From contig JAEWEV010000013.1 in assembly GCA_023389155.1 (NCBI GenBank), forward strand, positions 124,001 to 188,000: DNA of 64,000 bases, written 5' to 3'. The notes below the pieces were generated by a model. That model was not told the DNA's origin. It was given only the letters and a program-made list of their open reading frames with translations, and searched no databases. Below are positions 42,430 through 51,136 of this stretch, piece by piece. Both the position numbers and the translations under genes were made by a program. Source of the DNA: Pseudomonadota bacterium. GTDB taxonomy: Bacteria; Pseudomonadota; Gammaproteobacteria; Burkholderiales; Burkholderiaceae_B. How positions within the stretch are numbered: position 1 is the first letter of the stretch; every line of letters begins with the position of its first letter.

Positions 42430-44826
42430 ATGGATATCCCAAGTTCAATCGAATTTCGCTCAATTGTTGCCCATACCCCGTTAGGTGGCAAGTTGGGTTT
42501 CAGGCAAATGAACGGTTCAGAAGGACTCTCGCAGCTTTTTGATTTTGATGTTGAACTGGTAGCAGATAACTACAACCTGGATTTAAAGAGTCTGCTCGGC
42601 AAACCTCTGACTCTGGAAGTTCAAACGCTGTCCGGTTCACGTTTCCTGAATGGTCATGTCGTTCGCTGTGAAATGATCGGGCGGGAAAACAGCGCGTCCC
42701 GCTACTATATTTACAAGGCGACAGTCAAACCCTGGCTTTGGTATCTGACACAGACTTCCGATAACAAGATTTTCCAGCAGAAAAGCGTTCCTGATGTCAT
42801 CAAGGAAGTATTGGGTGAATATGGATTCCCATTTGAAATGAAGCTGACTGCTTCCTACCGGAACTGGGAATATTGTGTGCAGTATCAGGAAACCGATTTT
42901 GCCTTTGTGAGCCGTCTGATGGAGCACGAAGGAATCTATTATTATTTCAAGCATGAAAATGGTCAGCACACGCTGGTCATGACCGACGATGTTTCGTCGC
43001 ATCAACCTATGTCTGGCTATGATACGATTCCCTATTACGGACCGGATCGCCTTGGTAAACCGCAGGAGGAATATATCTCCATGTGGGAGATTGCCGCGCA
43101 GATCACGCCTGACGGGTATGCTACGGTTGATTATGACTTCACCAAGCCTGGCGCCAGTCTGGATGCCGTTGCACGTCGTTCGGGCGGCTCGGAAAGTGGC
43201 AATCTGGAAATGTTCGAGTGGCAGGGCGGATTCCAGGAGGCGGATCACGGACAGCAGTACTCCAGAATACGTCTTGAAGAGTTGCAAAGCGTACAGGAAC
43301 AAAATCGTGGCATAAGCAATGCCCGAGGCGTAGCTCCGGGATATGTGTTCAATCTGAAAAATCATCCCCGCTCGGCCGAAAATAAAGAATACCTGGTGGT
43401 TTCTGTCAATTATCGGATGAGCGTTGCGGGCTACTCCAGTGGTACGGCATCTGAAGAATTTTATGAAGCCTCTTTCGTAGCCTTGCCGTCAAGTATTCAA
43501 TATCGCGCACCACGAGTGACCTCCATTCCTCGTACGTTTGGTCCGCAGACAGCACGCGTGGTTGGTCCCGCTGGCGAAGAAATCTGGACCGACAAATATG
43601 GCCGCATCAAGGTGCAATTTCATTGGGACCGATACGGCAAGAAGAACGAAAACAGTTCCTGCTGGGTTCGCGTCTCCAGCCCCTGGGCCGGTGGCGGGTT
43701 TGGCGGCCTGCAACTGCCACGTATTAATGACGAAGTGGTGGTCGATTTCATAGGTGGATGCCCTGATCGGCCGATTGTGCTTGGACGAGTCTACAACGAT
43801 AATAATATGCCGCCCGTCGAATTGCCGGGCAATGCCTCGCAGAGCGGTTTCAGAAGCCAATCGGTACATGGCGATCCGTCCATGGCCAACTGGTTGCTGT
43901 TTGAGGACAGAATGGGCGCAGAGCTTGCGCACATGAAAGCGCAGCTGAATATGCTGCTTGAAAGTAATAACGATTGTGATCATCACATTGGCAATAACCA
44001 CAAGACAACCGTGGGAGGGTGCCAACACGTTACCGTCACGAAGGAAACTCATATTACCCGACAGGGAATTACAAACGAACAGCTTAATGATGCGGTGACA
44101 CGTGCCATCAATGGTGACTTCAAAGATTCGATCATTGGCGAAGTTACCAAGAACATTGAAGGCTCAATCAACCGGACGCATCAGGGCACAAACACCAACG
44201 CTCATGAAGGTGACGATACCAATGTGCAGTTGGGATCTGTATGCAGACTGACAGTCGGGCCGGTTTGTGACATCATCCTGGGCCCAATCTCGCGCCTCAC
44301 TGTGGGCGGCATCACCAACACCGCAATCGGCGCGCAAACGACAAATATAATCGGCAATACCAACAGCACTTACACTGGCAATCTGACATCGACGGTGAAT
44401 GGGGACAGAACCTCTTCCGTCAGCGGCACCTCGACAGATACTGTACTGTTTCGCAAAACCCTCACCGGGGCCGTTTCCTACACTGCCGCCCCTGCAGCTG
44501 CAGCAACCTATTTTTCGAATAATACGGCGACGGCTGTCAACATTGCCCTCAATGGTTACACCTTTGCAGGCAATATTCGCTCGACAACTATTGGTGTCAT
44601 CTCAGACTTTGGATATGCTACCGAAAACCGCCTTATCGGAACACGGAAGCGTGCAACAATTGCGGATCAGCGTCTGGTCGCTATCGAACAGAAGGTGAAG
44701 GCCGTTACGCAAAGCTGCGCCGGCGTCCACGGTGTTGTTGAAGGCATGTATAACAAAATGGCAGGTATTCGCAGCCATCTGGGTGCATTAACGAACCGGG
44801 TTTCGGCGCTTGACTCGACAGTATGA
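42430..44826 (+). CDS. vgrG: T6SS spike protein VgrG with C-terminal extension (island B)
   Basis: The 798-residue VgrG is nearly identical in its first ~480 residues to the island A protein (SIVAHTPLGGKLGFRQM, YCVQYQETDFAF, EEIWTDKYGRIKVQFHWD). After FRSQSVHGD it diverges: long needle-like repeats rich in Thr and Gly (GDFKDSIIGEVTKN, TVGPVCDIILGPISRLTVG, TSTVNGDRTSSVSG), then a hydrophobic stretch, and a predicted coiled-coil end (IADQRLVAIEQKVKAV, IRSHLGALTNRVSALD). ATG with GGAGG nine bases upstream was chosen over a TTG 18 bp earlier. The extension may bind cargo or a tip protein. Confidence 0.93.
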   Translation: MDIPSSIEFRSIVAHTPLGGKLGFRQMNGSEGLSQLFDFDVELVADNYNLDLKSLLGKPLTLEVQTLSGSRFLNGHVVRCEMIGRENSASRYYIYKATVKPWLWYLTQTSDNKIFQQKSVPDVIKEVLGEYGFPFEMKLTASYRNWEYCVQYQETDFAFVSRLMEHEGIYYYFKHENGQHTLVMTDDVSSHQPMSGYDTIPYYGPDRLGKPQEEYISMWEIAAQITPDGYATVDYDFTKPGASLDAVARRSGGSESGNLEMFEWQGGFQEADHGQQYSRIRLEELQSVQEQNRGISNARGVAPGYVFNLKNHPRSAENKEYLVVSVNYRMSVAGYSSGTASEEFYEASFVALPSSIQYRAPRVTSIPRTFGPQTARVVGPAGEEIWTDKYGRIKVQFHWDRYGKKNENSSCWVRVSSPWAGGGFGGLQLPRINDEVVVDFIGGCPDRPIVLGRVYNDNNMPPVELPGNASQSGFRSQSVHGDPSMANWLLFEDRMGAELAHMKAQLNMLLESNNDCDHHIGNNHKTTVGGCQHVTVTKETHITRQGITNEQLNDAVTRAINGDFKDSIIGEVTKNIEGSINRTHQGTNTNAHEGDDTNVQLGSVCRLTVGPVCDIILGPISRLTVGGITNTAIGAQTTNIIGNTNSTYTGNLTSTVNGDRTSSVSGTSTDTVLFRKTLTGAVSYTAAPAAAATYFSNNTATAVNIALNGYTFAGNIRSTTIGVISDFGYATENRLIGTRKRATIADQRLVAIEQKVKAVTQSCAGVHGVVEGMYNKMAGIRSHLGALTNRVSALDSTV

Positions 44827-45263
44827 AGGCAGTCATTACTCTGGCCCACTATGTGCCGCTGCTTGCGGCACTTCTCTGCCTGGGATTGGCCTATTACGTT
44901 TATGATCTGGGTGCGGATTACATTGCCCTGCTGGTCCTTGGATTCAGTGCGCTGATTTGCATCACGGTATTTTTTGTATTCGATTACCCGCGACTGCAGT
45001 ATGTACGTCGCGTTAATACACTGAAAAAAACAGGTGTACTTGCTCAGGCCAGCGTCATTAAAGCAGAACAGACTTCCCGATATATGAATCTGCGGCCTCA
45101 GATCAGCATCAGGCTCTCGTTTATCAATCCGCGGACAGGACAAAAAGTGCTTGGCACGGTAAATGATTATTTCGATATTCGTGAGGCGGCGTCATTGCGC
45201 CCCGGCGCGACACTTACCATCAGGTTTAATCCGGATCGGCCTGAAGAAATCGGGTTAGCCTAA
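44823..45263 (+). CDS. DUF3592-like small membrane protein (island B)
   Basis: This 146-residue protein overlaps the VgrG stop by 4 bp. It has two hydrophobic N-terminal segments (VPLLAALLCLGLAYYVY, YIALLVLGFSALICITVFFV) and a soluble domain with IRLSFINPRTGQKVLGTVNDYFD and RFNPDRPEEI, typical of DUF3592. Its translational coupling to VgrG and the next gene argues for a role in this T6SS module, perhaps immunity. Function unknown. Confidence 0.75.
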   Translation: MKAVITLAHYVPLLAALLCLGLAYYVYDLGADYIALLVLGFSALICITVFFVFDYPRLQYVRRVNTLKKTGVLAQASVIKAEQTSRYMNLRPQISIRLSFINPRTGQKVLGTVNDYFDIREAASLRPGATLTIRFNPDRPEEIGLA

Positions 45264-47974
45264 TGAAAACAATAAAACCCTTTCGCCTTTCTGTACTTTC
45301 CAAACCGTACCTGTGGAGGAATCAGCAGCGCCTGGGTGTTGCCGTCATGGCGCTGGCGGATCTGAGCGGCCCGCAACCGCAACTGCTGCCGGATCTGATC
45401 CTCTGGAAGGATATTGCTCCGGCACTGGACGCGGACGGGATGATCGACATGTTCATTCCGAAAGCCACGCCGGAGTATCTGGTGAGTGGCAATGCCTACA
45501 CGCGACATCAGGAAAACAAAACCTCATGCATGGTGCGCATCGACGTTGCAGGCCTTAGCAAAGCGCTCAGGGTGACTGGGCAACGCTACTGGATTGACGG
45601 CAGGGCAACGGAACCAAAAGCTTTTGATTCGATGCCCGTAACCCGGGAAAACGCCTTCGGCGGCCCGACTCATGACGAGAACCCGACAGGCAAGGGTAAG
45701 GCAGAAGCGCCGGGCGGCGCGACCATCGAATTACCTAATATAGAGGATCCGCTGGAGCCTTTTGACAAACCCGGGGTCGATATCCCGGTCGCCGGATTCG
45801 GCCCCCTCAGCTTTTTGCATCCGAAGCGCCAACGCATGATGGGTAGCTATTCTGAGCAATGGCTAAAACAGGATTTCCCGGGATTTTTCTCCGATATGGA
45901 TCCTTCAATTTTCAACGCGGCGCCCGATGAACAACGTTGGTCAAAACGCCAAGCCGCTCCGCTGGGAGAAAAATTCACCATCTGGAATATGCATCCGGAA
46001 GAGCCCAGTTGGCAGGATCAAATCCCCGAGTTGCAGGCACGCTGTTTTATCCGGCAAAACGAAGAGTTTCGGGAAATCGACGTGCAGGCATCTACGGTCT
46101 GGTTCCTGCCGGAACAAAAGCGCATTCTGTTCATCTATCACGGCTCAACGCCGGTCACGGAAGATGACGCAATGGATGTCACGCATATCATGCCGGCAAT
46201 GGAAACAGGCGGTCAGTCTCACCCGGCTGCATATTATGAGCAAATCATGGAGCAGCGCAGCGACCCGGTCAGAGGCGGGCTCTATGCCTTTCGTGATAAC
46301 GAACTGATCTCTGCGCGCCTGATCGGGAAATGGCTCGACAGCGAGACCTCTGTCAAAGATACGCAGCTCTGGCAAAAGGCGCATCTCAGGGCTGATTCCA
46401 TGCGTAGCGACCTGAGGGCGCAAGCCGCATCCCAGGGGCTGGATCCTGACGAATATTTTCCGATACTGATGGGGCCGGAACGACATTACACGCCTTCAGA
46501 TTTGCCTCTTCTTATGGAAGAAACAGAAGGGCTTGAAGAACGCATGCTGGCAGACAAGAAAGAGATGCGCGATAACTTGCTCGCGGCCGGTGGCGGGGAG
46601 CCGGACCCGAACTATGCGAATCTGATTGAACGCATCTTTCTGGGTGAGGGAAGCAAGCCCAAAGGACCACCCAAGGATGTCAACGATGAATTTGACCTGG
46701 ACAAGAAGCTCGAAGAAATTGAGCAGGACCCGGAATTCAAATCAACGCTCGAGTCGGAGTTTGGCATGCAAATGGACATGGATGCCACGAGACGCGAAAC
46801 CAGGGAATCCCTTGCTCGCATTGACATGGATCCTGCGAGGGACATGTATTTTAGCGAGAAAGAAAAAGCGCGCATGGAAAAGCTCAATCCGCTCAGAAAA
46901 CGCATGTATCTTTACTCGGCTCATATTCAGGATGGGGCAGCCACTGCCTCGGTGCATGAAAGCGAACGGGTCAGAAATCACATAGTTGAGAAATATCAGA
47001 AAGACAAGGATCTATCGAACCTGGATCTGACCGGAATCGATCTGTCGGAACTCGATCTGTCTGGCGCTAACTTTTCCGGATCTTTTCTTGAAGCTGCTGA
47101 TCTGACGCATTGCCTTCTGGCAGATTGTGATTTTTCGCAGGCGGTATTGACGCGTGCAAAAATGGACAGTACGTCCTTTCAAGGCGCGAAGTTCAACAAA
47201 GCCAATTTATCTTCTATCAATGCCATCCATTGCCTATTCGATGGCGCGCAGATTACGGAAGCGATTTTCGAAGGGTCCGGTTTTACTGACTGCTCCTTCT
47301 CTGAAACCCAGTTCAGCGATCTGCTGGCGGGAAAACTGACATTCAATCATTGCAAGTTCAATAACGCCACCTTTGATATGTCAATCGTCAATGAGCTGAA
47401 CCTCATACAATGCGATATGACCCAGTTGGCCGCTTTCAAACTCTCTCTTAATGGCGCCAAGATTCATCAATGTCGCTTTAACGGTGCACATTTGGATAGC
47501 TGCATGTTTTTTGCCTCGTCCCTTGATGAGGTGAATTTTGACAACGTCAGCTTTTTTTGTGTCGGTTTTGCCTATCATACGGTTTTCTCAGCCTGTTCGT
47601 TCCGAAGTGCGATACTGAAAAACAGCAATTTCCGGGATATGGATTTGCATGGCATGGACTTTTCAAAAGCTCGCCTGGACAGTTGCGATTTTTCAAATGC
47701 AAACCTTTCCGGCTGCATTGGCGTTGCCATGCGTACCCCTCAAAGCATGTTTATCCGCAGTAATTTCAGGGACGCAACCTTGACCGACAGCGATCTGATG
47801 TACGCCAACTTCAAGAAGGCAGAGTTGCGAGGCGCAAGAATGAACAGGACCAATGTATTTCGCGCCAATATGGAACAGGTCATCGCAGATGACAGTACTC
47901 TTCTGGATGACAGTTACAGGGAGCAGGTCAATATCTATCCATTAAGGAATATCACTGAACGGCGAAACCAATGA
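45263..47974 (+). CDS. DUF2169 adaptor fused to pentapeptide repeats (island B)
   Basis: This 903-residue protein starts MKTIKPFRLSVLSKPY and mirrors the island A fusion: DUF2169 domain (about residues 1-330) with NAFGG, LPNIEDP, AGFGPL, FPGFFSDMDPSIFN and IWNMHPE, a charged linker to about residue 580, then pentapeptide repeats (LSNLDLTGIDLSELDL onward). Its start overlaps the DUF3592-like stop. Known DUF2169 proteins act as T6SS effector adaptors. Identity to the island A protein is moderate, so the duplication is old. Confidence 0.9.
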   Translation: MKTIKPFRLSVLSKPYLWRNQQRLGVAVMALADLSGPQPQLLPDLILWKDIAPALDADGMIDMFIPKATPEYLVSGNAYTRHQENKTSCMVRIDVAGLSKALRVTGQRYWIDGRATEPKAFDSMPVTRENAFGGPTHDENPTGKGKAEAPGGATIELPNIEDPLEPFDKPGVDIPVAGFGPLSFLHPKRQRMMGSYSEQWLKQDFPGFFSDMDPSIFNAAPDEQRWSKRQAAPLGEKFTIWNMHPEEPSWQDQIPELQARCFIRQNEEFREIDVQASTVWFLPEQKRILFIYHGSTPVTEDDAMDVTHIMPAMETGGQSHPAAYYEQIMEQRSDPVRGGLYAFRDNELISARLIGKWLDSETSVKDTQLWQKAHLRADSMRSDLRAQAASQGLDPDEYFPILMGPERHYTPSDLPLLMEETEGLEERMLADKKEMRDNLLAAGGGEPDPNYANLIERIFLGEGSKPKGPPKDVNDEFDLDKKLEEIEQDPEFKSTLESEFGMQMDMDATRRETRESLARIDMDPARDMYFSEKEKARMEKLNPLRKRMYLYSAHIQDGAATASVHESERVRNHIVEKYQKDKDLSNLDLTGIDLSELDLSGANFSGSFLEAADLTHCLLADCDFSQAVLTRAKMDSTSFQGAKFNKANLSSINAIHCLFDGAQITEAIFEGSGFTDCSFSETQFSDLLAGKLTFNHCKFNNATFDMSIVNELNLIQCDMTQLAAFKLSLNGAKIHQCRFNGAHLDSCMFFASSLDEVNFDNVSFFCVGFAYHTVFSACSFRSAILKNSNFRDMDLHGMDFSKARLDSCDFSNANLSGCIGVAMRTPQSMFIRSNFRDATLTDSDLMYANFKKAELRGARMNRTNVFRANMEQVIADDSTLLDDSYREQVNIYPLRNITERRNQ

Positions 47975-49014
47975 CATTTGACGAATTGAGCGAAATAGCG
48001 CGAATCGGCGGTGTGGTAACCGGGGAGAAGCTGGCCTTTGATCTGAGCGGAATGAACCTTGCCGCTGTCATATTTGAAGACGTGGACTTCACCGCAAGTA
48101 CCATGCGGGATACGGATTTTTCGGAATGCGTGTTCACTGAATGCAAGTTTACGGGAACCACATTGAGCAATGCGGATTTCAGATTCGCCATTTTTAACAA
48201 ATGTCACGCAGACAATTGCAGATTCGAATCAATCAAGGCGTTTTCAACGCAATTTGTCGAGACTGATTTTTCCGGAACGCAGTTTTCGGGCGAGTGCGAG
48301 CAGACGACCTTTAAAGACTGCATACTGGAAAACAGCATTATCGCGTTTTCTGTGAACAGGAACAATACGATTGCCAGCAGCGCAATGGCGCTTGCAATTT
48401 TCCGCGGTGAACTTGAACAACTGACTCTTTTCCGGCTTGATCTGAGCAAAAGCCAGTTTGACAGTGAGCATATGCGGCAAATCGTTTTTTTCGAATCGCA
48501 GGCAATGGGGATTGATTTGCAGGGGAAAAACCTGACAGGCTCGCAGTTTATTGATGCGGATTTTACTGGCGCAAATTTCAGCCAGAGCAATCTGACACAG
48601 TGCAGCCTGAAGGGATGCGCTTTACAGGAAAGCGCTTTTATACGCACGAATGCGCCGAATGCCTTGTTCCCCGAATCTGATCTTTCAGGCGCGGATTTCC
48701 GCTGGGCAAATCTGCCACAGACAATCTGGGTCGACGCCGTGCTGAACCAGGCAAATCTGATGCAGGCCAGCCTGACGATGAGTGTATTTCAGCGCACCCA
48801 ATGTCTTGAAACCATTTTTGATGAATCTGACCTGGCTTACTCAGATTTCTCGTATGCCACTTTGCCAGGTGCACGTTTTCGCGGAACGAAGTTCAATCGC
48901 ACCAACATGCACCGTGCGGTGACCGACGATACCAATCTCAAGCAGCAGTCGGGAGTCATTGAAAAGGATGAGGTTTTATATGAAGCAGAATTATTTAGCG
49001 CCCATCTGGATTGA
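47971..49014 (+). CDS. Pentapeptide repeat protein (island B)
   Basis: The 347-residue protein consists mostly of pentapeptide repeats (for example LAFDLSGMNLAAVIFEDVDF, GSQFIDADFTGANFSQSN). It overlaps the DUF2169 gene by 4 bp, as its counterpart does in island A. The conserved coupling suggests that this protein and the DUF2169 fusion act as a pair. Confidence 0.85.
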   Translation: MTFDELSEIARIGGVVTGEKLAFDLSGMNLAAVIFEDVDFTASTMRDTDFSECVFTECKFTGTTLSNADFRFAIFNKCHADNCRFESIKAFSTQFVETDFSGTQFSGECEQTTFKDCILENSIIAFSVNRNNTIASSAMALAIFRGELEQLTLFRLDLSKSQFDSEHMRQIVFFESQAMGIDLQGKNLTGSQFIDADFTGANFSQSNLTQCSLKGCALQESAFIRTNAPNALFPESDLSGADFRWANLPQTIWVDAVLNQANLMQASLTMSVFQRTQCLETIFDESDLAYSDFSYATLPGARFRGTKFNRTNMHRAVTDDTNLKQQSGVIEKDEVLYEAELFSAHLD

Positions 49015-49048
49015 TGGCCGCATAGACCAAGGATAAGGAGATAACGAT

Positions 49049-49435
49049 ATGTTCGCGAACTGTCAGCTTTTTGGCATGGACTTGGCATTTCCCGACGTGT
49101 GTCTGACGCCGCCGGCCATTCCTGTGCCATATCCCAATATGGCTCTGGGGATGATGGCCATTCCCATTTGTTTCAATATCCTGAAATGCTTTGCCCCGGC
49201 GCATAATATGATGACCTTCACCCCCATCAGTCTTGGAGATATTCCTGGCGTGATTGGTGGCGTCGTGTCGCATACTGTCATGAGCATGAAAAGAGATCTG
49301 ACCGGCGCGTTTACCGTGCTGTTACGCTGTGCACCGGCAACCCGGCTTACTAGCATCACACTGCAAAATACATTCAACATGATTGGCATGCGGCTGATTC
49401 CAAGTCAACCAAAGATTCTGGTATTGGCTCCGTGA
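49049..49435 (+). CDS. PAAR-like tip protein (DUF4150 type, island B)
   Basis: This 128-residue protein has the DUF4150 pattern TPPAIPVPYPNMALG, a central CFAPAHNMMTFTP and GDIPGVIGGVVSHTVM. It follows the pentapeptide gene by 34 bp with a ribosome site (AAGGAGAT). As in island A there is no C-terminal toxin domain, and no effector gene follows. A 170-bp spacer with no gene separates it from the convergent SDR gene. Confidence 0.85.
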   Translation: MFANCQLFGMDLAFPDVCLTPPAIPVPYPNMALGMMAIPICFNILKCFAPAHNMMTFTPISLGDIPGVIGGVVSHTVMSMKRDLTGAFTVLLRCAPATRLTSITLQNTFNMIGMRLIPSQPKILVLAP

Positions 49436-49605
49436 TCCGGTGGTTGCGGGATCTGGAAATACCTCTTACCTGGCATGTGCCTGGCATAGGGCGTTTCAGT
49501 ATTTGTGCTTGCTGATCTCGGTATGGGTAACAATAAAGATATCTTTAATGTGCACGGTTCACGGATTCGGCGTCGGCAATAATAATCGCCTGCAGCGATA
49601 ATAGC

Positions 49606-50385
49606 CTAGAACGAAATGGAAAATCCGCCATCCACCGCCAGCACCTGCCCATTCACATACGAGGAGGCGGCCGATGCCAGAAAGAGTACGGGGCCGATGA
49701 TTTCTGCGGGATCGCCCCAGCGCTGCAGCGGGTTTCGCTCCTGCATTTTCGCGATATTGGCAGGCGTCGAAATCAACGACTGGTTAAACTCGGTGGCAAA
49801 GGTACCGGGGGCAATGGCATTACTGAGTATGCCATCCCGGCCAAATTCCACCGCCAGCGAACGGGTCATGGTATTGAGCGCCTGCTTGGTAATCGGATAG
49901 ATAAAGTCCCCAAAACGCACCAGTTGCCCGGCAATGGAACTGATCGTAATAATCCGCCCGTACCGGTTTAATTTCATAAGTGATATTGCCGCTCGTGATA
50001 TTTCAATATTTGACAGAATATTGGTGCGTATGACCGATTCAAGTTCCATTGCATCGCTATCCTGAAGCGGCTTGCGTAATCGGATGCTTGCATTGTTCAC
50101 GAGAATATCAAGACGCTGGTGTTGCTCTCTGATTTTCCGGAAAGCCGAATAACTTGCTGCCTGGTCATTCAGGTCGAATGCACTCCACGAGGCGTCGACG
50201 CCTTCTTCTGTAAGACGTTCTGCGGCCTTCGTTGCGCCTTGTTCATCACGACCGTGAATTATTACCGTCGCACCGGCTTGTCCCAACCCCCGGGCAATTT
50301 CATAACCCAGCCCGCGCGTTGAGCCGGTCACTAGCGCTACCTGATTGCGCAAATCAAAGAGCGGATTCAAGTCTGTTGCTGCCAT
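49606..50385 (-). CDS. SDR-family oxidoreductase
   Basis: This 259-residue classical SDR has VALVTGSTRGLGYEIARGL, LVNNAS, ISSIAGQ and the catalytic pair in FIYPITKQALN, ending VNGQVLAVDGGFSISF. ATG at 50385 gives the family N-terminus; the longer reading would overlap the upstream aldolase gene. It is third in a minus-strand operon with a Bug receptor and a class II aldolase, probably reducing or oxidising a sugar- or hydroxy acid-type intermediate. Confidence 0.88.
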   Translation of the reverse strand: MAATDLNPLFDLRNQVALVTGSTRGLGYEIARGLGQAGATVIIHGRDEQGATKAAERLTEEGVDASWSAFDLNDQAASYSAFRKIREQHQRLDILVNNASIRLRKPLQDSDAMELESVIRTNILSNIEISRAAISLMKLNRYGRIITISSIAGQLVRFGDFIYPITKQALNTMTRSLAVEFGRDGILSNAIAPGTFATEFNQSLISTPANIAKMQERNPLQRWGDPAEIIGPVLFLASAASSYVNGQVLAVDGGFSISF

Positions 50386-50392
50386 GTCCAAT

Positions 50393-51136
50393 TCAATTCT
50401 TATAAGTGGCGTTACGACGATCCAGATAGCGAAGCATCGCGGGCCATTCCATGATGCCAAAAGGACGTCTGACGTTAGGCTGATACAGATGATGGGTTTT
50501 TTCGACGACTGGCTGTGGCGGAATAATAAGCTTGGTATTGCCGGCAAGCGCATCAACCTGTGCGCGGCAGGCCATTTCTAGCCAGTACATGGCATTGAAT
50601 GCTTCTGCAATGGAAGGCGACGCGACCAGCAAGCCATGACTGCGCAAGATCATGGCGTCCTGCGTGCCAAGGTCCGCGACCAGGCGCTGCTGCTCGTCCA
50701 TATCAATGGCAACGCTTTCATAATCGTGGTAGGCGATGTCTTTGAAGCGCATGGCCGTCTGCGTAATAGGCAGCAGACCGCACTCCATGGCCGACACGGC
50801 CATGCCGGCTCGTGAATGCGTATGAATAACACAGCCGACATCATGTCGAGCCCCATGCACCGCACTGTGAATGACATAGCCCGCTTGATTCAAACCGGTG
50901 CCGTCGGTATTCGGATTGTCCAGCACATCGCCTTTGACATTGATCTTAATGAGGTTTGATGCGGTGATTTCCTCATACATATAGCCGTAAGGATTGATCA
51001 AAATCTCGTCATCGGTACCGGGAATGCGCGCGGTAATATGGTTATAGACCAGATCACTCATGCCAAAAAGCGGCATCAACTGGTAGCATGCAGCCAGATT
51101 GACCCGTGCTTCCCACTCTGTCGTACTGTATTTCAT
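50393..51136 (-). CDS. Class II aldolase/adducin family protein
   Basis: The 247-residue protein has the zinc histidines in VIHTHSRAGMAV and a further HG in LRSHGLLVASP, with a substrate loop GMSDLVYNHITARIPGTDDEILINPYG. Class II aldolases act on fuculose-, rhamnulose- or threonate-type phosphates; some are decarboxylases. It overlaps the Bug gene by 4 bp and precedes the SDR gene by 7 bp. Confidence 0.88.
   Translation of the reverse strand: MKYSTTEWEARVNLAACYQLMPLFGMSDLVYNHITARIPGTDDEILINPYGYMYEEITASNLIKINVKGDVLDNPNTDGTGLNQAGYVIHSAVHGARHDVGCVIHTHSRAGMAVSAMECGLLPITQTAMRFKDIAYHDYESVAIDMDEQQRLVADLGTQDAMILRSHGLLVASPSIAEAFNAMYWLEMACRAQVDALAGNTKLIIPPQPVVEKTHHLYQPNVRRPFGIMEWPAMLRYLDRRNATYKN

Noticed and set aside
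21771..49435. Composite transposon flanked by the two T6SS islands
   Set aside because: The islands are in direct orientation and could recombine, but no transposase, integrase or terminal repeats were seen; the intervening genes look like ordinary chromosomal operons.
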